The translations under genes and the position numbers were made by a program. A stretch of 58,631 bases of DNA from an uncultured Christensenella sp. (GTDB lineage: Bacteria > Bacillota > Clostridia > Christensenellales > UBA1242). The notes below the pieces were generated by a model. That model ran no database searches. It saw only the letters and a program-made list of their open reading frames with translations, and had not been told where the DNA came from. Within the stretch, counting starts at the first letter, position 1; each line of letters begins with the position of its first letter. Below are positions 51,201-57,148 of the stretch, one piece after another. The DNA lies in NCBI GenBank assembly GCA_949290565.1, contig CASESH010000039.1, positions 1-58,631 on the forward strand, in the 5' to 3' direction.

Positions 51201-51535
51201 TTTGTGTAAGAAGCAGTTATAACAACTTCCCCTTCGCCTCTACAAGTTACCACACCCTCACTATTTACAACTGCCACATCCTGTTTAGAAGTTGTCCAAT
51301 TTAAATCCTTTGCTTTAAAAGATGAAGGATTAATAATTGTTTCAATTTTAAAGGTTGAGTTATTAGTAGAATCAACATAATATTTCCCATCAATATTCTC
51401 TATACCCTCAGTAGATATAGAAAGCGAAATAGAATAAACTATTTTATTTGTTTGCGAGCAACTACAACCTATAAACAAAAAAGCCGAGAAAAAAATTATT
51501 GGTAAAACATAAAAAAAATTAAAAAATTTTTTCAT
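45224..51535 (-). CDS. Large lipoprotein with BIg2 and multiple MBG-type domains
   Basis: A 2103-residue protein. It begins MKKFFNFFYVLPIIFF and reaches a lipobox near residue 24 (FLFIGC), so it is predicted to be an extracytoplasmic lipoprotein. Residues ~32-130 form a BIg2-like domain (LNWTTSKQDVAVVNSEGVVT, then GEGEVVITASY). The rest is a chain of about 80-100-residue beta-rich units recalling MBG domains, each with a Y-G-[QSDK] turn (SSYGKPL, VLYGDNL, KYYGQED, KIYGQND, TVYGSTY) and a closing YxI/YxV strand. No C-terminal anchor was seen. It has a good RBS (AGAGGAAA) and promoter. Likely a surface stalk or adhesin; ligand unknown. Confidence 0.9.
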   Translation of the reverse strand: MKKFFNFFYVLPIIFFSAFLFIGCSCSQTNKIVYSISLSISTEGIENIDGKYYVDSTNNSTFKIETIINPSSFKAKDLNWTTSKQDVAVVNSEGVVTCRGEGEVVITASYTNSSTNKVSSYIVLNISKKSLPSFPNDSATITYSGQDLVNYYKVSNPDDENYSYSYYNIDDGEAVSQIINSGNYIIKYTNNSNSSLSFQMTLKVLKKDITISTPVGQSSYGKPLQTSFYNESDTILTQDFILENGIQINSGIGIDSEKTLGKYILTTNASETSDVGIYDISANYVLNEEFQKNYQIKVIKNLYTISKRNVILALNNQTVLYGDNLLANDFKLYDYDEYEQNSYSVVNLSPLSNENNLDYIKGLGTINYVYLDNAEQNQYGKYDVGVYRISYDINELTFKNVSLVANSIIAGNLTIQQREIEITPDTNFKYYGQEDISLSYTVNGVILNLEEINEFLFVDYKEDFGNGNFKAPAGEYNYRIDNSKNKNYLFVLVENSNDIVFNVFPCEVKITFNDFIDKYKTITDITRIATYYDFTQVDGEENLYTYQLNFKSLKVNDEEKVNQIVSDNLINEKGYFTFQTGENIKLFLRFTKVDNSSYYATYQVSLNSLDIQNGLSENFTFSVFYSLINLEKVTVYVTPTQENSTSIYAGNTTIYDTLTRQFLSSSFTLSCEEEDISITDLSQIITRGNLLTLQNEDGKFIVKQNFSGYDEYVVRDSFRDVGQYKVFISKDITFADGKNFYEFVLATNAKKNTDYFFTINPYQVEIVPNEQQGKIYGQNDGIINFSYDEKVNNMDNIDNIKSGQLSRVSGENVGSYKIELGSLSFGNNYKLSISNQNYQITTRQITVTPKTYNTVYGSTYPTIIEFDYLINDDVEFVFTQNDLLPQFSGEFQLRNLDDEVVQKIGNFYPAGNYYVTQGSFNCTSNNYSMSFEKSRYNITPRTVNVSIIPETKTAQQITTTQNVLLGEGSYTISSLIGSPSIALIIPQIQKVGETSYIVQDNDIDVTVTLNTVDVTNCYNFVLISNIVYYIDIEVINLEIVSQVNNLQNLTVTYDGNNHSQDFILKSSDDEYVLDESSIYSLVYTNSSGESIPTNVDNYVVSLSLVDGDKIKLKRLSDDKVFTFTQLETSVDGIALATPRRGYLSITRAEISYNESLLSFESSLEYSSTQEMLPDIVLEVENQPVFTGVDGSELELTLSGDKHYQFYSSDTPIELLTVNNNNNPHIIDLLITPQDSNYNSKIVSVGLYITQKQIVIDTTSGQPQIIINNYGETTSQNLVYDGLTKQFSLNMTTQQNLSNYSTIYGSYRLETFYDNSEKGYVHKYILNDGNMELQVDDDGNPLQVLVNQIVEDENSTIQFTEFAGQKYIKVINSQNNSVYYKYEDVQTSRNAGIYICRAMVNSDANYIFYFNENTSTSLEINSFFEIEKSKDISITNWVENFYYGTIFNLENKGSLEFSFDMYPNYKEDVVFSTNSIEAWEALDYVLTVGTYQVTLTLVQDNYFLPETSKTFNVIACNAVVNFPDINKYVYKGEGQPITEFLSSISVTLKDKNDSILYNVFYEDSNDEFSISYYNVDTQEELDSVPSAVGKYELRLKYESSTHLGNGVFEYEITKQAFSGSITASNLTLDYDPTISASELYNRLMSLLKIYIDSQDYSVNMYTERDNIRTEILQDNSNNWLNNNVVNSKTNTTIVYVISFNDGITASKEIKTTLRFNSISISSNNLYKLYNTTNFNYNGYAKYNELVYLNTSINKTINLAPKYLTQGEESLNVSINEYNYLIKYFPNNIVELYDNLNNLIFRLSYTYKINNGTSNNSVLLPIEPSQYDYSVNYRIEVIGSNYSNNVNFVEQNYKINKINTLYLQILNNMSAVYNGVDYDFIQDVTIDNLRVTNSIESYFTDMKITIYKNLQETSNVNYTPSDGIAIVLKSLKNNVSQPLINSGEYILCLSLLRSNNYDISKYFDYVNIGGKSYSVADFNKADNYDDGFTYKIRAEAKFTIISKPFEYDFGDLEQLIEINGAIFDEEEQTIIVNQNTVLNNLSDIYNVVYYEYKQGEYNLLNEITNLSELPYIVTTDSNFYCLVFEPKNNNFSSSDYIKVKLNKID

Positions 51536-51563
51536 ATTAAGTTTCCTCTTATGTTAAATTAAC

Positions 51564-51580
51564 TACATAATCATTATGTA
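51564..51580. promoter_or_regulatory. 17-bp palindrome at the lipoprotein transcription start, candidate operator
   Basis: TACATAAT-c-ATTATGTA is a perfect inverted repeat with 8-base arms, located where the minus-strand transcript from the adjacent promoter should begin. Confidence 0.5.
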
Positions 51581-51585
51581 TAAAT

Positions 51586-51613
51586 ATTATATAATATATT
51601 ATCTTTCTTTCAA
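51586..51613 (-). promoter_or_regulatory. Promoter of the large lipoprotein operon
   Basis: The minus strand reads TTGAAA (51613-51608), 16 bases, then TATAAT (51591-51586). Confidence 0.65.
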
Positions 51614-51725
51614 AACAAAAAATGTAAATTATTTTGTAACTAAACTTTTACTCATAACTCAATAATAAAAATAAATTAGTTACTAATTTAGCAAAACATC
51701 AATTAGTAAAAAAAAGATTTTCTAT

Positions 51726-51754
51726 TTGATAAAAAAACATTAATAGTGTATAAT
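51726..51754 (+). promoter_or_regulatory. Promoter of dtd-metG
   Basis: TTGATA (51726-51731), 17 bases, then a perfect TATAAT (51749-51754), followed by the RBS GGAGA before the dtd start. Confidence 0.8.
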
Positions 51755-51774
51755 TACATCATCGGAGAAAAAAA

Positions 51775-52230
51775 ATGCGCGCTGTTTTACAAAGATGTCT
51801 AAGTGCAAATGTAATTGTAGAAAATAAAATTGTAGGAAGCATACAAAAAGGTTTTGTTGTCTTTTTAGGTATCGGCAAAAATGATAGTGAAAAAGATTTA
51901 GATTATTTAGTGAAAAAAATTTGTGGATTAAGAATTTTTGAAGATGAACAAAACAAAATGAATCTTAATCCTCAATCTGTGGGCGCTGAAATGCTCGTAA
52001 TAAGTAATTTTACGTTGTATGCAAATACAGAACATGGTTTTAGACCTGATTTTCTGCAATCAATGATGCCCCAAAGGGCAGAAGAATTCGTCAATAGTTT
52101 TGTTTCAAAATGTAAACAAAATAATGTTTTTAAAAAAATCAATACAGGCGTCTTTGGCGCAGATATGAAAGTAACTGTTGAAAATGATGGACCTGTTACA
52201 ATAATTTTTGATACGGAGAATTTAAAATGA
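51775..52230 (+). CDS. dtd: D-aminoacyl-tRNA deacylase (DTD1 family)
   Basis: A 151-residue protein, the usual Dtd length, starting MRAVLQRC. It hydrolyses D-aminoacyl-tRNA (and Gly-tRNA-Ala) to stop D-amino acids entering protein. The Gly-cisPro proofreading motif is present as NDGPVT near residue 139. The other family motif, normally S-Q-F-T-L, reads SNFTLYA near residue 77, an unusual Asn for Gln. It forms an operon with metG: the dtd stop and metG start overlap (ATGA). Together they make a small tRNA-quality unit. Confidence 0.93.
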   Translation: MRAVLQRCLSANVIVENKIVGSIQKGFVVFLGIGKNDSEKDLDYLVKKICGLRIFEDEQNKMNLNPQSVGAEMLVISNFTLYANTEHGFRPDFLQSMMPQRAEEFVNSFVSKCKQNNVFKKINTGVFGADMKVTVENDGPVTIIFDTENLK

Positions 52231-53954
52231 AAAATGAAAAAAGATTAATAACAGCAGCACTTACTTATGTAAATAATATTCCTCACGTAGGACATATAGT
52301 AGGTTGTCATCTACCTGCTGACATTTTTGCTAGATTTTGCAGAAGTTATGGTTATGATACAACTTTTGTTGGTGGTTCCGATATGCACGGAACACCTAGT
52401 ATGGTTACAGCACAAGAATTGAATATACCCGTCGAAAAATTAACCGAGGAACTTCATAAAGTACATAATGAAATTTATAAAAAATTAAACATTAGTTATG
52501 ATATTTATTCAAACACTCACACAAAAACTCACGAAAAAGTTACGCAAGATTTTTTTATTGAGTTGTACAAAAACGGATATATATCACAGGGGGAAACAGA
52601 AATGTTTTACTGTGAAAAAGATAAGATGTTTCTACCTGATAGATTTGTAGAAGGAACTTGCCCAAAGTGTGGATTTGAACACGCTTCTGGCGACCAATGT
52701 GAAAAATGTGATAGTCTATTTTCTCCAAACGAATTAAAAAATGCTAAGTGCAAGATTTGTGGAAATGAGGCTTGTATAAAGACTTCAAAGCATATTTTTT
52801 TAATTTTATCAAAAGGTGTTGATAGACTAAATAGTTGGATTGAAAGTAAAAAGGAAATTTGGCGTCCTCATGTTTATAGCGAAGCAAAAAAATGGGTGCA
52901 AGAAGGGTTAAAAGATAGGTGTATTTCTCGTGATATTAAATGGGGATTTCCTGTTCCTCTTGAAGATTTTAAAGATAAAGTTTTTTACGTTTGGTTTGAT
53001 GCTCCCATTGGTTACATTTCAATTACAAAGGAATTAAGTGAGCAAAAATATCAAGATTTATGGTTAAAACGAGATGCCAAGATTTACAATTTTGTTGGTA
53101 AAGATAACATTCAATTTCACTCAGTTTTCTTTCCAACTATGCTAATTGAAAACGGACAATATAATTTACCATACAATGTTGTAGGTCTTAATTTCCTAAA
53201 TTATGAAGGTCAAAAATTTAGTAAAAGTAAAAAAATTGGTGTATTTTGTAACTCAATTCTAGATAACTTTGAAGACATTGATATTGACACTTTAAGAGCG
53301 TATTTAACTACTATTATTCCGGAAAATAGAGATACCGATTTTAAGTGGGAAGATTTTAAAAATAACACCAATTCCGAACTAGTTGGTAAATTTGGGAATC
53401 TTTTTAATAGAACTCTTAATATGATAAAAAATTATTTTAATGGCAATATAGATTATGAGATAAAAAAAGAAAATCTAAATGATTTAGATAATGAACTTAT
53501 TAATTCAATAAATGAATATCCAGAAAAAATTACACAAGCCTTCAATAATGTTGAGATTAGAGAAGCATACAAATTAATTATGCAGTATGCAACAGTAGGC
53601 AATGGATACATTGAAAAATCTGCACCTTGGGCACTAGTAAAACAAGAAAAATTTGAGGAAGCAAAAAAAGTTTTATTTTTAGCAATAAATCTTTGTGCAA
53701 GTCTATGTATTGTAGCAAGTCCAATTATTCCACAAAAAGTAACCAAATTGTGGATTGAACAACTCAATTTAAATGGTACTCCAACTCAAAATGATTATTG
53801 GCAAAATGCAAGTAAATTTAATATCTCCAAAAATCATACAATAGGAGAAATCAAACCTATTTTCGAAAGAGTTGATAATGAAAAGTTAGAAAAAATAAAA
53901 CAAATAATGGCTAATCCTTTTGTCATTAATGAGTACTTTAAAAACATAAAATAA
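52227..53954 (+). CDS. metG: Methionine-tRNA ligase, archaeal/eukaryotic-like type
   Basis: A class I synthetase of 575 residues that attaches methionine to tRNA-Met. The HIGH motif is HVGH (20-23) in NNIPHVGHIVGC, and the KMSKS motif is KFSKS near residue 330. A zinc-binding insert with C-x2-C knuckles (TCPKCGFE, QCEKCDS, KCKICG) is present. Several segments (YVNNIPHVG, WFDAPIGYISIT, GKDNIQFHSVFFP, NYEGQKFSKSKKIGVF) recall archaeal/eukaryotic MetRS rather than the common bacterial form, suggesting ancient transfer. There is no C-terminal EMAP/Trbp111-type tRNA-binding domain. It overlaps dtd by four bases and is followed by a terminator. Confidence 0.95.
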   Translation: MKNEKRLITAALTYVNNIPHVGHIVGCHLPADIFARFCRSYGYDTTFVGGSDMHGTPSMVTAQELNIPVEKLTEELHKVHNEIYKKLNISYDIYSNTHTKTHEKVTQDFFIELYKNGYISQGETEMFYCEKDKMFLPDRFVEGTCPKCGFEHASGDQCEKCDSLFSPNELKNAKCKICGNEACIKTSKHIFLILSKGVDRLNSWIESKKEIWRPHVYSEAKKWVQEGLKDRCISRDIKWGFPVPLEDFKDKVFYVWFDAPIGYISITKELSEQKYQDLWLKRDAKIYNFVGKDNIQFHSVFFPTMLIENGQYNLPYNVVGLNFLNYEGQKFSKSKKIGVFCNSILDNFEDIDIDTLRAYLTTIIPENRDTDFKWEDFKNNTNSELVGKFGNLFNRTLNMIKNYFNGNIDYEIKKENLNDLDNELINSINEYPEKITQAFNNVEIREAYKLIMQYATVGNGYIEKSAPWALVKQEKFEEAKKVLFLAINLCASLCIVASPIIPQKVTKLWIEQLNLNGTPTQNDYWQNASKFNISKNHTIGEIKPIFERVDNEKLEKIKQIMANPFVINEYFKNIK

Positions 53955-54073
53955 AAACTTTTACTCTAATTAATTATTAAAGTATTATAGTTTTTTTAAT
54001 ACTTTTTATTTAATATTTTTTAATATGCTTAATAACAAATTGTTTATCTAGTTAAAATTACTAAATAAATTTT

Positions 54074-54111
54074 AAAAAAAAGATTATAGAAAATCTATAA
54101 TCCTTTTTTTT
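54074..54111. terminator. Bidirectional terminator between metG and the hydrogenase operon
   Basis: GATTATAGA (54082-54090) pairs with TCTATAATC (54094-54102), with an A-run before and eight or more T after. Confidence 0.85.
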
Positions 54112-54168
54112 GTATATTTATACATTAAAATTGTATAATCCAAATTTTTTATGCAAAAATAAATATAT

Positions 54169-55908
54169 TTATTCATCTAAATGTGATTTATCACTATATG
54201 AAGTATGCAAAAATTTCTTTGCAATTTCACTACCTGGCTGTTTAAAAAACTCTTGATATACGATTTTTATTGATGGATTTTCGTGTGATTTTCTCACCTT
54301 ATTTTTTAAATCACTTTTATATAAATTAACTGCTCTTTTCTTCGCGATGTCTTGATTTCTTGTCACATAAGATGAATGAATTGGCATACCACCTCCATTC
54401 ACACAACCACCCGGACAAGCCATCACTTCAACAAAATCATAATGTTCCTTTTTTTCTAGCATTTCATTAAGGAAAGTTCTAGCATTTTTTAAACCGCTTA
54501 TAACAGCAACTTTTATTACTTTATTTGCAATTTTTATCTCAGCCTTTTTTACTCCACTTTGACCTCTAACCAATAAATACTCGACTTTTTGAAGTGGTCT
54601 ATTTTCCAATCTATCACTAACCGTTCTAAGCGCAGCCTCCATAACTCCACCCGTTGCTCCAAAGATTGCACCTGAACCTGAGGACATACCTAAAATTTCA
54701 TCAAATTTTCCATTTTCCAATCTCATGAAATCTAAGCCACTAGTTTTTATTATTTCTGCTAATTCTCTAACTGTAAGAACAGCATCAGTATCATAACTAA
54801 TTCCGTTATATGATTGGTTTGGTCTTGTTCTTTCATACTTTTTTGCAACGCAAGGAACAATAGAAACAAAATACAAACTATTTGCATCAACTTTTAATCT
54901 ATTTGCATAAAAAGTCTTAATAGTTGCCCCCAACATTTGTTGAGGAGACTTTGCGTGAGACAAATTTGGAATCAATTTAGGATAAAAGTGTTCAACAAAC
55001 TTTACCCAAGCAGGACAACATGAAGTTAATAATGGTAACTTCTCCTGACTGTTAAATCTTTCTACAAATTCATTTGCCTCCTCCATAATAGTCAAGTCTG
55101 CACCAAAATCTACATCAAAAACATCATCAAATCCTAGTCTCCTAAGAGCAGTAATAACTTTTCCTTCTACATTTTCACCAATCTTGCCTCCAAAACTTTC
55201 ACCAAGTGCAACCCTAACAGAAGGTGCTATTGCAACTATCATACGTTTATTTTTTTTAGAGAGATGTTCTAAAACTTCTTCTTTTTGGCTCTTATCTCTA
55301 AGTGCTCCCGTTGGACAATTTAAGATACATTGCCCACAATTTACGCAAGTACTATTTGCCAAAGTTCTATCGTTTACACAACCTATATAGTTCTCAAATC
55401 CTTTATTGTGTTCACATAGGGCAAAAACAGATTGTTTTTCCCTACAAATAGCAACACATCTTTTACACTTAATACATTTTGAATTATCCCTTATAAAGCA
55501 GGCCGAATCATCAAATAAAGCCTGAGAATGAGTTCCTTCAAACCTCTTACTATTACAATCATATTCCTTAGCGAGTTCTTGAAGATGACAGTCCAAACTT
55601 TTAGAACAGGATAAACAATCTAAATCGTGATCACTAAGTAAAAGTTCTAAATTCGTTTTTCTAGCCTCTCTAACTCTTGGAGAATTAGTAGAAATAACCA
55701 TACCTTCTTCCACTGTTGTGTTACAGGCTGAAACAAGGTCTTCTCTTCCTTTAACTTCAACCACACAAATTCTGCAAGCACCTATTTCATTAATATCTTT
55801 TAAATAACATAATGTTGGAATCTTTACTTGTGCCTTATGAGTTGCTTCAAGAATAGTTGTTCCCTCTTTAACTTTTATTTTTTTGTTATCTATAATTAAA
55901 CTAACCAT
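54169..55908 (-). CDS. [FeFe]-hydrogenase catalytic subunit (HydA/HndD type)
   Basis: A 579-residue protein with the module order of the catalytic subunit of NAD(P)-linked [FeFe]-hydrogenases. It has an N-terminal [2Fe-2S] domain (C34, C45, C48, C62) and a His-Cys [4Fe-4S] site (HDLDCLSCSKSLDC, from about 94). Two further [4Fe-4S] motifs follow (CIKCKRCVAIC and CVNCGQCILNCP). The H-cluster domain has L1 TSCCPAW (about 296), L2 VPCVAKKYE (about 352) and L3 MACPGGCVNGGG (about 495). It makes or consumes H2, coupled to ferredoxin and possibly NADH. L2 begins V-P-C where most active enzymes have M-P-C. The C-terminal LHTSY-type tail is present. It lies 16 bases after the small Fe-S gene; RBS AAGAGGAAA. 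Maturases HydEFG are not in the window. Confidence 0.94.
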   Translation of the reverse strand: MVSLIIDNKKIKVKEGTTILEATHKAQVKIPTLCYLKDINEIGACRICVVEVKGREDLVSACNTTVEEGMVISTNSPRVREARKTNLELLLSDHDLDCLSCSKSLDCHLQELAKEYDCNSKRFEGTHSQALFDDSACFIRDNSKCIKCKRCVAICREKQSVFALCEHNKGFENYIGCVNDRTLANSTCVNCGQCILNCPTGALRDKSQKEEVLEHLSKKNKRMIVAIAPSVRVALGESFGGKIGENVEGKVITALRRLGFDDVFDVDFGADLTIMEEANEFVERFNSQEKLPLLTSCCPAWVKFVEHFYPKLIPNLSHAKSPQQMLGATIKTFYANRLKVDANSLYFVSIVPCVAKKYERTRPNQSYNGISYDTDAVLTVRELAEIIKTSGLDFMRLENGKFDEILGMSSGSGAIFGATGGVMEAALRTVSDRLENRPLQKVEYLLVRGQSGVKKAEIKIANKVIKVAVISGLKNARTFLNEMLEKKEHYDFVEVMACPGGCVNGGGMPIHSSYVTRNQDIAKKRAVNLYKSDLKNKVRKSHENPSIKIVYQEFFKQPGSEIAKKFLHTSYSDKSHLDE

Positions 55909-55924
55909 TTTTTCCTCTTAAATC

Positions 55925-56419
55925 CTAACTTTCCTCTTTAACTTGAACAGCATTAAATTTACAATTCTTTTTACAAAGCCCACATGCAACGCATTTGTCT
56001 TGATTTATAATGAAAGGCTTTTTTAATTCTCCACTAATTGCTTTTACAGGACAATTTCTTGCACATAATGAGCATCCTACACACTTTGTTTTATCAATCT
56101 CAAATCTAATTGTATTTACTAAGTCGTCATCTTCGTCATCAACATCAAAATTTTCATCAAAGTTATTTTTAATTAAGTCAAAAACTAAGTTAGGAGCAAC
56201 TCTACCTAATTTACATTTCGAACTTTGTTTGATGTCTTTTGCTAAATCAATTAATTGTTCAACTTTTTCTCTTGTAGGTTGTTCATATAAAAAACTCTCT
56301 AAAATTTCAACCATTCTCTTAGTACCTATCCTACATGGAGTACATTTGCCACATAAGTATTTTGTCATTGGTTTTATTTGAGATATAACATCTTGTATAT
56401 TTTTTTGTATATCTAACAT
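55925..56419 (-). CDS. Short NuoF/HydB-like iron-sulfur subunit of the hydrogenase
   Basis: The 164 residues match only the C-terminal part of NuoF/HydB-type subunits. They carry the [4Fe-4S] site C23-x2-C26-x2-C29 (CGKCTPCRIGT) with C69 in SSKCKLG, then an acidic linker and two ferredoxin motifs (CVGCSLCARNCP, CVACGLCKKNC). The thioredoxin-like [2Fe-2S] domain and the FMN/NADH-binding domain of a normal ~600-residue HydB are absent, and neither is encoded next to it. It should be an electron-transfer partner of the hydrogenase in the same operon, feeding ferredoxin rather than NADH directly (inference). The RBS GAGG is 12 bases from the ATG, a little distant. A shortened gene by natural design or by decay cannot be separated here. 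Confidence 0.85.
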   Translation of the reverse strand: MLDIQKNIQDVISQIKPMTKYLCGKCTPCRIGTKRMVEILESFLYEQPTREKVEQLIDLAKDIKQSSKCKLGRVAPNLVFDLIKNNFDENFDVDDEDDDLVNTIRFEIDKTKCVGCSLCARNCPVKAISGELKKPFIINQDKCVACGLCKKNCKFNAVQVKEES

Positions 56420-56564
56420 TTTAATAAATTACCTCAGTCCTTAATTTTTAAATTATTCCTACTTATTATAATTATAATCTTTAAAAACAAAAACTATTTT
56501 TTATAATTTAATTAAAATTATTTCATTTTTTTTATTAAAATGTTAAAATATTTAGAGGTGAATT

Positions 56565-57029
56565 ATGCAAATAAAAAGTAAAGGTATAGTCAATGGCTAC
56601 ATTTTAGATAAATATGGCAAAAGAGGAAAACAACAAAAATTTGGTATGCCTACTTTATCCATTCCATTTGAGATTATAAATCCCCCTAAAAATACAAAAT
56701 GCTTTGCTGTAATTTTTGATGACCCAGACTCTGTTAAAGTCTGCAATAAAGTTTGGATTCATTGGTTAATTGCAAATTTACAAAAACAAAAAGTCGAAGA
56801 AAATGAAAGTCTTGGAGCATATGATTTTTTACAAGGAAAGAATTCCTGGAATGATAACTGTTACGGTGGTCCTTGCCCACCTGACAAAGACCATAATTAT
56901 AGATTGAAAGTTTTTGCTTTAAGTGAAATGTTAAATTTAAGAGGAGATTTTTCGCTTGAACTTCTAGAAAATGAAATGAAAAATAAAGTCTTAGAAATTG
57001 CTGAATTAAGAGGAATATATAAAAAATAA
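56565..57029 (+). CDS. YbhB/YbcL-family PEBP (Raf kinase inhibitor-like) protein
   Basis: A 154-residue phosphatidylethanolamine-binding-protein fold. It has the conserved ligand-pocket segments DDPDS with WIHWL and the downstream GGPCPPDKDHNYRLKVFAL. Bacterial members are small cytoplasmic or periplasmic proteins of unclear function; no signal peptide is seen here. The RBS is GAGGTG six bases before the ATG. It is divergent from the hydrogenase operon, convergent with the ABC pseudogene, and apparently monocistronic. Confidence 0.92.
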   Translation: MQIKSKGIVNGYILDKYGKRGKQQKFGMPTLSIPFEIINPPKNTKCFAVIFDDPDSVKVCNKVWIHWLIANLQKQKVEENESLGAYDFLQGKNSWNDNCYGGPCPPDKDHNYRLKVFALSEMLNLRGDFSLELLENEMKNKVLEIAELRGIYKK

Positions 57030-57148
57030 TTTGATTTTTTATCTTAAAATATAATATTTTATAATCATATTGCAATCTATTTTAAATTTAAAAAATTTTA
57101 AAACTAATAGAATAAAAAATATAGAAAGTAAAGTTTTAAAAACTAATT

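Noticed and set aside
53453..53767. A 104-codon minus-strand ORF
   Set aside because: It is antisense to metG; no supporting signal.
56010..56381. A 123-codon plus-strand ORF
   Set aside because: It is antisense to the short Fe-S subunit with conserved cysteine motifs; no RBS.
56734..57075. A 113-codon minus-strand ORF
   Set aside because: It is antisense to the PEBP gene, which carries the conserved pocket motifs.
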